Shown here: piece by piece, positions 27,340 through 38,100 of the stretch
How positions within the stretch are numbered: position 1 is the first letter of the stretch
Layout of the letters: the number at the start of each line of letters is the position of its first letter
Source: CATQHD01 sp965243165
Lineage (GTDB): Bacteria > Actinomycetota > Acidimicrobiia > Spongiisociales > Spongiisociaceae
Direction: 5' to 3'
DNA: 64,000 nt
NCBI GenBank assembly: GCA_965243165.1
Contig: OZ251535.1
Location: forward strand, 2,356,001 to 2,420,000
The notes under the pieces: generated by a model
What the model saw: the letters and a program-made list of their open reading frames with translations, nothing else
The model's database searches: none
What the model was told of the DNA's origin: nothing
Position numbers and translations under genes: made by a program

Positions 27340-28763
27340 GGGGGGAGTAGAGGACGGGCAGGTCCTCTGACGGACGGTGGGAATCCACGGGATCGGGGGT
27401 GGGGTCCTCCATAATCGGACGCTTGAAAGGCATCCCCGAGTGAGGAGGACCCCTGTGGAACGCAATCCTACGCGCATGTGCGAGGTGTTGGTCGGATTAG
27501 AAGAAGTCGACGTCGCGGGGGTGGGTGAACCCCTCGGCGGGGGCGTCGAGGTCGAGGTCCGCTGCCGGGCGCCCCGCCCGCGGTGCCCCGGCTGCGGAGG
27601 CCCTCTGTGGTCGAAAGGCACCCGAGTGGTGGAGCTGGTTGATCTTCCCTCGTTCGGGCGGCCCGCCCGTCTGAGCTGGCGGAAACACCGCTGGGAGTGC
27701 CCCAACCCGGAGTGCGGGGTGGGGTCGTTCACTGAACAGAACCCCGAGATCGCCCCTGAGCGGGCGTTGCTGACCACCCGGGCGGCTCGGTGGGCGACCA
27801 AGCAAGTCGGCCAGGCCGGCCGCGCTGTTGAGGAAGTGGCCAGAGAGTTGGGTTGTGACTGGCATACCGTCAACAAGGAGGTAACCCGTTGGGGCGCTGC
27901 TTTGTTGGAAGCCGACCATGATCGGGTAGGCCGGGTGGAGGCTCTGGGCCTGGACGAGACCCTGTTCCTGCGGCGGGGCCGCCGTCTGGGAAGGGTCTGG
28001 GCGACTTCGGTGGTAGACGTCGGAGGAGGGCAGCTGCTAGACGTTGTCCCAGGCAGAGACGCCCGTTCAGCCGCGGGGTGGCTGCAGGAACAACCAAAAG
28101 AATGGTTGGAACAGATCCGCTGGGCGGTGTTGGACCTCTCCAGCCCGTATCGGGCGGCCTACAACCAAGTGCTGCCCCACGCCCGCCAAATCGCCGATCC
28201 GTTCCATGTGGTGCGGTTGGCCAACGACCGCCTCGACCAGGTGCGCCGCCGCACCCAACAGGAAACCCTCGGACACCGGGGACGGAGAGGAGATCCCTTG
28301 TATCAGATCCGGCGGCTGCTCACCCTTGCTTCGGAACGGCTCGACACCAGCGGCGAAGCCCGCCTGCGGGGCCTCCTCGACGCCGGAGACCCCCACGGCG
28401 AAGTCCGGACGGCCTGGCACGCCAAGGAAACAGTCCGCAGTGTCTACGACATCGACGAACCCGACGTTGCCGACCGGTACTGCCGGCAGCTCGCTTCCGA
28501 CCTTCAGCACGAGTCCTGCCCGCCGGAGGTCAACCAGCTCGGCCGGACCCTCGCCCGCTGGCATACCCAGATCACCAACTGGCATCACGCCCGTTACACC
28601 AACGCAGCCACCGAAGCCGTCAACAATCTCATCAAACGAATCAAACGCGTCGGGTTCGGGTTCCGGAACTTCGCCAACTACCGGATCCGGGCTCTGCTCT
28701 ACGCCGGGAAGCCCAACTGGAAGCTGCTCCCCACCCTCACTCCCCCCTGAAATCCGAAGAGCC
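27324..28763 (+). mobile_element. ISL3-family insertion sequence inside the DUF499 gene
   Basis: 1440 bp. Both ends are imperfect 25-bp inverted repeats (27324-27348 and 28739-28763), each starting GGCTCTTCGGA, then three variable positions around a shared T, then AGGGGGGAGT: 22 of 25 match. Perfect 8-bp direct repeats AGTAATCC flank it, the duplication size expected of ISL3. One transposase gene fills it. The perfect duplication and intact transposase indicate a recent, possibly still mobile insertion. Confidence 0.93.
27455..28750 (+). CDS. ISL3-family transposase
   Basis: 431 residues from the GTG at 27455, which has GAGGAGG about six bases upstream. The N-terminal zinc finger (CPGCGGPLW, then CPNPECG) is followed by an HTH (EEVARELGCDWHTVNKEVTR) and the DDE domain: GLDETLF (first Asp), VLDLSSPYRAAYN (second Asp) and TEAVNNLIKRIKRVGFGFRN (the Glu). 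The C-terminal FGFRNFANYRIRALLY is a hallmark of ISL3 transposases. The stop codon lies within the right inverted repeat. It reads in the same direction as the disrupted operon and could drive the downstream genes. Confidence 0.93.
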   Translation: MERNPTRMCEVLVGLEEVDVAGVGEPLGGGVEVEVRCRAPRPRCPGCGGPLWSKGTRVVELVDLPSFGRPARLSWRKHRWECPNPECGVGSFTEQNPEIAPERALLTTRAARWATKQVGQAGRAVEEVARELGCDWHTVNKEVTRWGAALLEADHDRVGRVEALGLDETLFLRRGRRLGRVWATSVVDVGGGQLLDVVPGRDARSAAGWLQEQPKEWLEQIRWAVLDLSSPYRAAYNQVLPHARQIADPFHVVRLANDRLDQVRRRTQQETLGHRGRRGDPLYQIRRLLTLASERLDTSGEARLRGLLDAGDPHGEVRTAWHAKETVRSVYDIDEPDVADRYCRQLASDLQHESCPPEVNQLGRTLARWHTQITNWHHARYTNAATEAVNNLIKRIKRVGFGFRNFANYRIRALLYAGKPNWKLLPTLTPP

Positions 28764-28771
28764 AGTAATCC
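28764..28771 (+). repeat. Target-site duplication, right copy
   Basis: AGTAATCC directly after the right inverted repeat; identical to 27316-27323. Confidence 0.9.
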
Positions 28772-31700
28772 CTCGGCAGAGCACGCGGTCTATCGGTATG
28801 AGACGAGCTTTGGAGGGGGCAAGACTCACGGGCTGATCGCCCTCTGGCATCTGGCCCGAGGGGCCCGGCCCGACAACCTGGACGAGTTCGTCGACCCGGA
28901 CTTGATCCCTCCGGATTGCCGGGCCGCCGCCGTGGTGGGCGACTCCCTCGACCCGATCAACGGGCTGACCAACGACGGGATCACCACCTACACGCTGTGG
29001 GGGGAGATCGCCCGCCAGCTCGGCCCCGACGCCTGGGCCTCGATGGAACGCAGCGACGCCGCCCGCACCGGGCCGGGCAAACAGGTCTGGTTGGACATCT
29101 TCGGCGGCACCCCCACCGTGATCATCATCGACGAGCTCGCCCAGTATCTGCGCCGCCTGGGCTCCTCGGGCAAGAAGCCGACCCGGAACCTGGCCGGGGC
29201 CACCATCGACTGCCTCAAGGTGCTGTTCGAGGCCGCCACCGCCGCGCCCGCAGTGCGCATCGTCTTCACCCTGGCCACCGGCGTCGACGCCTTCCGGCGG
29301 GAGACCGACGATCTCCAGGAAACCCTCGAAGGGGTGGCCGCAGAGACGATATTGGCCGAGGCCCGCGACGTCATGGAGCGGCCCAAGGGAGCGGTCGGGC
29401 GGCCCGCCGACGACCACGAGATCGGCTTCATCCTGCGCCGCCGCCTGTTCGCCCGCGTCGACGAAGACGCAGCCGGCGCCGCTCTCACCGCCTACAAGGA
29501 CCTCTACTCGGAGCTGGCCGACCGGGGCGTCGCGGTCGGCCCGGCCACCATCGACCCGGCCGGCTACTGCGACCGCATCCGCACCTCCTACCCGTTCCAC
29601 CCGGCGCTGATCGACTGCCTCGACAAGCGCATCGGCCCCCTGCCCGGCTTCCAGCGGGCCCGCGGCGCGCTCAAGATGCTGGCCGAGGCAGTGCGCAAGA
29701 TATGGAACGACCGCACCGAGCTGCCCATCATCAACCTGGGCGACCTGCCCCTCGAAGCCGAGGCGGTGCGGGCTTCGATCACCAGCTCCATCGGTCGCGA
29801 GGCGCTGAACGGCCCGGCGCGGGCCGACTTCGCGGGGCGGACTTCCCACGCCGCCGGGGTCGACGCCGACCGCTGGCCCAACGAGCGGGCGGCCGCCCGC
29901 GCCTGCCGCGCCGTGTTCTGCCACAGCGTCGCCGGCGAACCCGCGCCGGGGGCCGCCCTGCCCGACATCCACCTAGGCGTGCTGCGGCCGGGCGAGAACC
30001 CCGAAACCGTCGACGAAGCCCTGGCGGTGACCAGCCGGGTGGCCTGGCATCTGGTGTCGGACGGGGCTAGATGGCGGTTCCAGGTCGAACCCAACGCCAA
30101 CCGCATCATCGCCGCCGAAACCGCCAACGTCTCCCAGGCCGACGTAACCGAGGAGCTGAGCCGGATCATCGAGCGCCTCTTCGCGAGCGACGGGGCCGTC
30201 AGAGCCGTCCACCGCCCCGCCGGCCCCGCCGACGTGCCCGACGAACCCCGGCTGTGCCTGGCCGTCCTGGCCTGGACCGACGCCGACACCCTCACCACCG
30301 CCCGAGAGGCCGCCTCCCCTCCCAAGGCGGTGGGCGAGATCGCCGACTACGCCGGGGTGTCGGAGACCAACCGCACCCATCGGAACGCGGTCACGGCCTT
30401 GGCCGCCGACAGAGACGACGTAGAGCGGATGCGGGAGCAGGTCCGCTTCGAGCTGGCCGCCAAGCGCATCAACCGCGACCACGAGCGGCTCGAACAGTTC
30501 AGCAAGGAAGTCCGCTCAAAACTCAAGGAGCTGGCCGACCAAGCAAGCCTCGAAACCCGGGTGGCGGTCTGCCGGGCCTACCGGCACCTCTATTGGCCGG
30601 CCCGCGACCCCAACAACCACAACCTCCGCCACTTCGAGCTTCCGCCCGGCCAGCAGGGCAAGACGCCCAAAGGCCCCCATACCAGGGTGCTGATCGAGAC
30701 GCTGCGGAGGCACGGCAAGATCTCCGACCAGGCCCCGGCCACCGACCTGCTGGCCCGCGCCTCCGGCTTCACCCGCCGCGGGGAAATGACCACCGCCGAC
30801 CTGGCCCGGGTTCCCTGGCGCGACCCCGGCCAGGCGATCCTCCTCGACCCCAGCCTCGTCAGGGCAACCATCTCGGCCGGGATACAGAACGGCGCCTGGG
30901 TCTACTACGACGCCCGGAGCGAGCGGGCCTACAGCGCCGACCGGACGCCGCCCTCGGTGCGGGTAGACAGCGACGCCTGGCTCTACAGCCAAGAGAAGGC
31001 GCGCGAGCTGGGCCTGCTGCGCCGGCCGGTAACGCTCGACCGGATCCACTCGGCCCTCGACCGGCCAGATGGAGGCGGGGCGATCACCGGCCCGGCCCTG
31101 CGGTCGAGGCTGGAAGACGACATCGGCGGCGAGCCCACCAAGAAGGAGGTGCTGGAGACTCTGGCCGCCAGCCTCCAAGCCGCCGACCCGGTGATCGTGA
31201 TCGACCGCACCGCCGAAGAGCCCCATCCCCTGACCTCCGGAGCGGTCAAACGGGCCCGGCTCGACAATCTGGAGATCCTCAACGCCGATGCGGCCGCCGC
31301 CAGGGGCATATCGGTCTGCCCGCTCGACCCGGCGCCGGAAATAAAAGGGCAGGGCGGCGTGGGCATGGCCTTCCAGCAGATCGCCGACCGGGTGGCCGAC
31401 CTCGGCGTCGACATGATCACGAGCATCACCATCAGGGCCGACGCCGACCCCGGCGGCGGAACCCGGAACCTGCGGCTGCTGGGCCTTTGCATCCCCCAGC
31501 TTCCCAAGTTCGCCCACCGAGTGGCGGTGTCCACCACTGCCGAGTACCGGGGTCTGACGGGCGGGATGAAGGCGAATCTGTCAGGCGACGCCCGTTCCTA
31601 CCAGCAGATCGAAGCCGCCCTGCTGAACCTGGCCGATGCGGGCGAAAAGACCGCAGGCCATCTGACCGTCGAGCTGACCCCGGCCCAAGCGATCCGCCAC

Positions 31701-31799
31701 GGCGGCAAACGGTGGACAGAACTGCACCAGGTGGTCAGGGCCAGCAACCCGGGCCGCATCATCATCACCGCCCGGCTGACCCGGCCCGACGGGGAATAG
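28772..31799 (+). pseudogene. DUF499 AAA ATPase, main part separated from its start by the IS
   Basis: About 1009 residues of DUF499. Walker A FGGGKTHGLIALWHLARG begins within 16 residues of the IS end; Walker B is TVIIIDELAQYLR. DUF499 proteins are large ATPases found with DUF1156 methyltransferases and helicases in defence islands, acting presumably as the motor or sensor. After the insertion no in-frame start codon precedes Walker A; the first usable one (GTG near 28930) would give a protein without it, so ATPase function should be lost until the IS leaves. Frame arithmetic shows precise excision (1448 bases) restores one frame of about 1106 codons. A small protein gene follows nine bases after the stop. 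Confidence 0.85.
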
Positions 31800-31808
31800 G
31801 GCCGACCG

Positions 31809-32240
31809 ATGGCTGTTCCCCGAGTATCCGAGCGGCGGTTCGTGATGCGCCTCCACCCCACCCCGGCCGCCGACGACTGGGGCTTCTCCCTGAGCGAGCT
31901 GATCGGGCCGGATTCGGCAACGGTGGCGGAGTTGCCCGCGCATCGGGCCCGGCGCCACCGGCGGGCAGTGATCGAAGCGGTGACGGCGGACGGTTACCCG
32001 GCCACCGCCGTCAGCCCGCGCCGGCGGAAGCCCTTCAACCTCACCCAAGAGCCGGGCGTCCGTCTGGCCCTGGCGGTGCGGGCCGCCGCCCCGGTCCGCA
32101 AGGTCGACCGCCGGATGGCCATCACCGAGCGGCTGCGAAGCATGGGCGACGAAGAGGCCCTCTACTGGTACGCCCAGGTGAGCGGGTCGGGCGGCGGACG
32201 CGCCCTGCGGGCCCTGCGATTGTTGCTGGCGGCGGAATGA
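31809..32240 (+). CDS. Small conserved protein of the DUF499/DUF1156 operon
   Basis: A 143-residue protein between the ATPase and methyltransferase genes. It contains RRFVMRLHP near the start, KPFNLTQEPGVRLALAVRAA in the middle and GDEEALYWYAQVSG at the end, a pattern I associate with the small partner encoded in this position in related loci (DUF7680-like; DUF3780 is the alternative). The assignment is tentative. It overlaps the methyltransferase start by four bases (ATGA), so it is co-translated with it. Confidence 0.75.
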   Translation: MAVPRVSERRFVMRLHPTPAADDWGFSLSELIGPDSATVAELPAHRARRHRRAVIEAVTADGYPATAVSPRRRKPFNLTQEPGVRLALAVRAAAPVRKVDRRMAITERLRSMGDEEALYWYAQVSGSGGGRALRALRLLLAAE

Positions 32241-35158
32241 AACGCCCCCGTCTGTTCATCGAAGACAGCTTCCCTGTAAGGGAGTTGGGCATCGAGTCTG
32301 TACGTGAGAGGACCGCTTACTCTGCGTTACCACCCATTTACTATCTCCATGTTTGGTGGGCGAGACGACCCCTGGTTGCCTGTTCCGGAGCCATCCTTGG
32401 TAGCTTACTACCAGCTTGGACTCAAGAGCTATCCGACCGATTCCCGGACTGCCCCGAACTGACCACAGCCAAGGACTATCGCGAATGGTTCCTATATTTG
32501 TGCGGTATTTGGGGAGATCCGATCGCGGCTTCAAAATTACTTCAAGCAGCGATAGCATCGGGGAATCGCATCCCTAACCCATACACTTATCAGCGAGCCT
32601 TCAAGAACATTCCTGACTCGGAACACATCAACCTACTGCATGAGGTATTGGAAAATACTTGGGGACGGATACCCTCCGTATTAGACCCGACTGCAGGCGG
32701 AGGCTCGATTCCCTTCGAAACCTTGCGCTACGGTTTAGAAGCCCATGCCAACGACCTGAATCCTGTCGCAACCGGTGTGTTACGGGCCGGAGTAGAGTTA
32801 CCCGCCCGCTTCGGGATAGAATTGAGCACCGACCTGGAATATTGGGGTCAAATTATAGTAGAGCGGCTCAACAAGCGTCTGCGGCCTTTCTTCAAGCCAC
32901 ACGACAACGAGACGAGCAAAGCCGCTACGTTTATCTTTGCCCGGACAGTGGCTTGTCCACGCACCGGCAAGACCGTACCCTTAGTGGGCAACTGGTCGTT
33001 GCGCGGAGGGAAGGATCAGGTGGCCGTGCGACTCGTTACCCACCGCGACGGCGTCGTGCTCAATGAACCCGAATACCGAATCGTTGAAGGTTCGGACATC
33101 GATTTCGACCCCAAACGAACAAAAACCTATTCACACGGTAAGGGATTCTCACCCTGGGATGAACTGGTCATCGACGGTGCATACATCCGAGCCGAAGCCC
33201 AAGCGGGGCGCATGGGAGAAGTCCTCTACGCGGTGGCAATCCGTACCCCACAGGGCCGCGGCTTTCGAGCCCCCACCGAGACGGACCTGGACGCTCTGGC
33301 CGCCGCCGAATCCGAGCTGGAACGGTTGCTGCCTCAGTGGGAACGAGAGGATGTATTGCCCACCGAGTATTTTCCTGACGGAAATGACCGCCGTCCTGTC
33401 CAATATGGTATGCCGCGTTGGCGGGACATGTTTACCCCGCGCCAGTTGCTGGTGCACGGCTGTTTCGTGGAGGAATACCGCAAGCTGATCAACGAAGTAA
33501 GAGACACTATCACCGACCGAGGCCGGGCCGATGCGGTGCTAGCCCTGCTGGCGATGATGCAAGGCAAGGCGGTTGACTATAACTCTCGCCAGGTTGGCTG
33601 GGGTGTAAGCCTTCAAAAAATAGCCCACGCTTTCTCCCTGCATGCCTTCCCATTCAAGAAAACCTTCGCCGAGTTTGAAGGGCGGGAGCTGTATCCATGG
33701 TGCCTGAAACAATTGATCGCCGCTTATGAAGGCATTGCGGAATTGTTGCCCGTCGTCAACTTACCTGGTACCAAATACCCTGGTACTGAACGGCAAACAC
33801 CTCGTGTCAAGGTAACCAAGAGCAACGCTGGACACATGCCCGACATCCCCAACCGGAACTTTGAGCTGGTTTGCATTGACCCGCCCTACTATGACAACGT
33901 GATGTACGCCGAACTGTCCGACTACTTCTACGTGTGGGAGAAACGCACCCTCGGAAAGCTCTGGCCTGAGTTCTTTGACGAAGATCTTACCAACAAGCAC
34001 GACGAGGCGGTCAAAAGCAAGGCCCGCTTCGCTGCTATGGGACGGAAATCCAACGATCTGGCTCACAACGACTATCGGTTCAAGATGCAGGCCATCTTCG
34101 AAGAATGTCGCCGCATCCTGCGTGACGAGGGTGCCATGTGCGTCATGTTCACCCACAAGGCGGCCGACGCCTGGAACGGCTTGGGTGCCTCACTCCTAGA
34201 CGCTGGCTTCACTATTGAGGCCTCTTGGCCCGTGAGCACCGAGTCGCCGCATTCGGGGCATCAGGCCAAGCAGAACTCAGTCAAATCGACCATCTTCCTG
34301 ATGTGCCGCAAACGGAACGAGCGGCCCGATGAAGGCGGGAGGGTCTACCTCTCGGAGATTGAGGCAGAGATACGCGCCGCCACGGGAAAAGCCCTGCACC
34401 GCGCTGACGGACAAGGTCTGAGCGGAGTGGACCGGTTACTGTCGACCTACGGACCGGCCCTGTCGGTGCTGTCGCGGTACTGGCCGGTGTACTCCAGCGA
34501 GACCGACGATGCGGGGCGTTCCCGTGAACTGCGTCCCGAAGAAGCCCTCAACATCGCCCGGACCGAAGTTACCCGCCGCCAGCGCATCCGCCTAGTAGGA
34601 CGCGAGGTTGACTTCGACGCGTTCAGCGACTTCGTGATTGCCGCCTGGGACACCTTCCGAGCCCGCAAGTTCCCCTTCGACGATGCCCGCCGCTTGGCCC
34701 TGGCCACGGGCGGTCTCGACATGAAAGAACTCCAACACGCCAAAGTCATCACCGCCAAGGCAGGCACGGTAACCCTGCTGAAACCGCACGAACGACTGCG
34801 CCGCGCCGGGGACACAGACCTGCCCGGGGTCAACCGCAGCAGGAACGCCTTCCCGCACACGGTCGACGCGGTTCACACCGCCCTCTACATCGCCGACCTC
34901 GACGGCTTGGGAGCGGCCAAGCACTGGCTCGACCAACGCGGCCTGACCGAGGATGGACGCTTCACGGCCTGCCTGCAGGCGCTGATCCGGGCGATTCCGC
35001 GCACCAAGAAGAAGGGCGAATGGAACGTCCCCGAGGCTGAGGATTTGGACGATCTGGTAACCACCTACTTCAAAGACATCAAGGTCCCGCCCCATCCAGA
35101 CGAAGACCCAGAACAGCTTGCCTTCAACGACAACACCAGCGACCCATCCGATGGTTGA
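32237..35158 (+). CDS. DUF1156 DNA methyltransferase, second and intact copy
   Basis: 973 residues. The N-terminus MKRPRLFIEDSFPVRELG and the HVWWARRPLVACSGAI segment define DUF1156. Motif I is LDPTAGGGSIPFETLRYG, motif IV is IDPPYYDNVMYAELSDYFYV, and a further catalytic-domain stretch reads MCVMFTHKAADAWNGLG. It should modify adenine N6 or cytosine N4 of host DNA to mark self. It overlaps its neighbours on both sides, in one operon with DUF499 and the helicase. Bases 32260-34400 are far less GC-rich than the C-terminal 700 bases and the flanking genes, again suggesting a mosaic. It differs enough from the 16.4-19.1 kb copy to expect a different target. Confidence 0.92.
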   Translation: MKRPRLFIEDSFPVRELGIESVRERTAYSALPPIYYLHVWWARRPLVACSGAILGSLLPAWTQELSDRFPDCPELTTAKDYREWFLYLCGIWGDPIAASKLLQAAIASGNRIPNPYTYQRAFKNIPDSEHINLLHEVLENTWGRIPSVLDPTAGGGSIPFETLRYGLEAHANDLNPVATGVLRAGVELPARFGIELSTDLEYWGQIIVERLNKRLRPFFKPHDNETSKAATFIFARTVACPRTGKTVPLVGNWSLRGGKDQVAVRLVTHRDGVVLNEPEYRIVEGSDIDFDPKRTKTYSHGKGFSPWDELVIDGAYIRAEAQAGRMGEVLYAVAIRTPQGRGFRAPTETDLDALAAAESELERLLPQWEREDVLPTEYFPDGNDRRPVQYGMPRWRDMFTPRQLLVHGCFVEEYRKLINEVRDTITDRGRADAVLALLAMMQGKAVDYNSRQVGWGVSLQKIAHAFSLHAFPFKKTFAEFEGRELYPWCLKQLIAAYEGIAELLPVVNLPGTKYPGTERQTPRVKVTKSNAGHMPDIPNRNFELVCIDPPYYDNVMYAELSDYFYVWEKRTLGKLWPEFFDEDLTNKHDEAVKSKARFAAMGRKSNDLAHNDYRFKMQAIFEECRRILRDEGAMCVMFTHKAADAWNGLGASLLDAGFTIEASWPVSTESPHSGHQAKQNSVKSTIFLMCRKRNERPDEGGRVYLSEIEAEIRAATGKALHRADGQGLSGVDRLLSTYGPALSVLSRYWPVYSSETDDAGRSRELRPEEALNIARTEVTRRQRIRLVGREVDFDAFSDFVIAAWDTFRARKFPFDDARRLALATGGLDMKELQHAKVITAKAGTVTLLKPHERLRRAGDTDLPGVNRSRNAFPHTVDAVHTALYIADLDGLGAAKHWLDQRGLTEDGRFTACLQALIRAIPRTKKKGEWNVPEAEDLDDLVTTYFKDIKVPPHPDEDPEQLAFNDNTSDPSDG

Positions 35159-38100
35159 CCCCCTGCCGGGGCGTTTCCAGGACCTCGACCTCGAGACCCG
35201 CTACTCGTCGGGCGGCGCCGACCTGCTCTCCGATTTCTACACCCCGGTGCTGTCGAGAGCGGTGCGCTACGACCGGACGGCGGGCTACTTCACCTCTTCT
35301 TCCTTCATGTCGGCGGCGGCCGGGATGGCCCGATTCATCGACAACGAAGGCGAGATCCGGCTGCTGGTCGGCGCCCAGCTCACTGAAGAGGACCACCGGG
35401 CCTTGCTCGGCGAGGTCCCGCTGGGCGAGATCATGGCCGAGCGCCTCCGGCGGGCCGAGCTGACCGCCGACGACGTAGCCCGGCGCCGCCTGGAGGTCAT
35501 CGCCTGGCTGGTGCGCGAGGGGCGGCTGACGATCCGAGTCGGTCTGCCCTGCGACGACTACACCGGGGAACCTATCCCCCATTCCGACGAGCAACGAAGC
35601 CTCAAATACTTCCACTCCAAGTACGGCGTGCTCGAAGACGCCGCCGGCGATCGGCTGGCCTTCCATGGCAGCATCAACGAATCCGCCGCCGGTTGGCAGC
35701 ACAACTACGAGTCCTTCAGCGTCTACAAGTCGTGGAAGCCGCAAACCTGGCGGGATTACGGCCGGCCGATCGTCGATGAGTTCGAGCGGCTCTGGCGCGG
35801 AGGCGACGTAGGCGGCTGGCGCAGCCTACCCCTGCCGAACGCCGCCGAACGGCGCCTGATTCAGCTGATCCCCGACGATGACGACTGGAAGCCGCCGTCC
35901 CGGGACCCGCTGGAGCCCGAGCTGAGCGGGGCCGACCGTGAGGCGGTCACCGAGATCCGGGCCGCGCCCCGCACCGGCACCGGCGTGGGGATGACGTCGA
36001 GCGGGATCGAACCCTGGCCGCATCAGCTGGCCATCGCCCGGCGCATCTGCGAGACCCGGCCCCGCAGCTACCTGCTGGCGGACGAGGTGGGGCTGGGCAA
36101 GACCATCGAGGCGGGCCTGGTGCTGCGGGAGATGCTGCTCGCCGGGCAGGTGGAGCGGGTGTTGATCCTGGCCCCGGCGTCGCTGTTGATCCAGTGGCAG
36201 GAGGAGCTGGCCGAGAAGTTCCTGCTGGAGGTTCCCCGCCTGGAAGGCCGCAGGCTGCGTTACCCCGGCGGGAAGGAGCTCCGCCTGGCGGCGGGGGTGA
36301 ACCGTTGGCGGGCGGCGCCGGTGTTGCTGGCGTCGTCGCATCTGGCCCGGATGCGCTCCAACCGGGACGAATTGCTCGAAGGGCCCGGCTGGGACCTGGT
36401 GTTCGTCGACGAGACCCACCACGCCCGGCGGCGGGGGTCGAAGCCCACCGATGCGCCCAACCAGATGCTGGCCGCCCTGAAGGCGCTGGCCGAGGAGAAA
36501 CTGTTCGGGTCGCTGCTGCTGGCTTCGGCCACGCCCATGCAGCTACACACGCACGACCTCTGGGACCTGCTCGACCTGTTCGGTCTGCCGGAGGGATGGA
36601 ACCGCAGCGCCTCGGCCATGGAGCGCTACTACCGGGCCCTCCAGAAGCCGTTCGGCGACCGCAGCCCTGACGACTGGGATCACCTGCGGAAGATGCTGGC
36701 CGGCTATCTGGATGAGACGGCACCCGACCCCGCTGCGGCGGCGAAGATCGAAGAAGAGGCGGGCTGGGTGGAAGCCGACCGCATCCGCTCGTTCCACGAG
36801 AGCGCCGGATTCCGCCCCGGCGGCGTCGGGATGGAGGCGAGGCCGTCCTGGGACGACTGGTTGCGGGCCAACACGCCGGTGCGCGACCGGGTGTTCCGCA
36901 CCACCCGGTCGACCCTGAGGCGCTACCGAGAGACCGGGGTGCTGCCTCCGGACACCGTGATCCCGGAGCGGTGCATCGACGACCGTTTCTACAGCCTGGG
37001 CGGGGCCAAACCCCTGTACGAACGCATCGAGCGGTACATACTGCGCTACTACGACGCCTATCTGTCCGCCGGGGGCAAGAGCGTGCCGCTCGGCTTCATC
37101 ATGACCGTCTACCGGCGGCGGCTGACCTCCAGCTTCTACGCCATCCGCAAATCGCTGGAGCGGCGGCGCGCCGTGCTCGCCGAGAGGGGCCGCCCGCCCG
37201 AACTGCCCGACCTGATCGACGAGGACGACCGCTACGCCGTCGAAGGCCTCGACGACCTGGCGGGGATCGACAACCTGGGCGGCGGGGGCCTGATCTTGGC
37301 GGGGGGCGACCTCCGGGCCGAGCTGGACGAGCTCGACGACTTCATCGGGGAGCTGACCGGCCAGCCGCCCGCCGAACCCAAGATGGAGGCCATGTACGAA
37401 CTGCTCAACGAGAACTTCGGGCGGGGCAGGCACGACACGGCGGTGATCTTCACCCAGTACTTCGACACCCTCGACTACATCCGGGGGCAGCTGGTGGACA
37501 CCTACCGGGGGGCGCTGGCCTGCTACCACGGCGGGCGGGGCGAATGCTGGGACGAGGCCGCCGGGGAATGGACGCCCGTCGGCAAGGAGAAGATCAAGGA
37601 GCGGTTCCGCCGGGGCGAGGTGAAGATACTGCTGGGCACCGACTCCATGTCGGAGGGCCTCAACCTGCAGACCTGCGGCTGGCTGATCAACTTCGACCTG
37701 CCCTGGAACTTCACCCGGGTAGAGCAGCGCATCGGACGGGTAGACCGGATCGGCGGCCGCCCGGAAGTCCAGGTCACCAACTTCTTCTACGAAGGCACCG
37801 TGGAAGAAGACATCTACCGGCGCATCCGCAACAGCCACGACTGGTTCTCCAACGTCATCGGCAACGCCGCCCCGGTGCTGGCCGCCGCCGAGGACCTGAT
37901 CTCCGCCGCCGCCATGGGCCGCCGCACCTCCGAACAAGCCGTGCAGGGAATCGAAGACCTGATCGTCCGCCTCGACCAAGCCGCCGTCCGGCTCGAAGAC
38001 CTCGATTCCACCCCCCGCTTCGCCGACGACCTGCGCCCCGCCATGACCCTGGCCGGCCTCCGCCACCGCCTCCTCTCGATAGAAGCCGTCCGAGACCGCC

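Noticed and set aside
28044..31799. A single open frame running from inside the transposase through the right IS end into DUF499
   Set aside because: The part inside the IS is a shifted reading of the transposase with no domain; only the part after 28771 is meaningful. A fusion protein is possible but unsupported.
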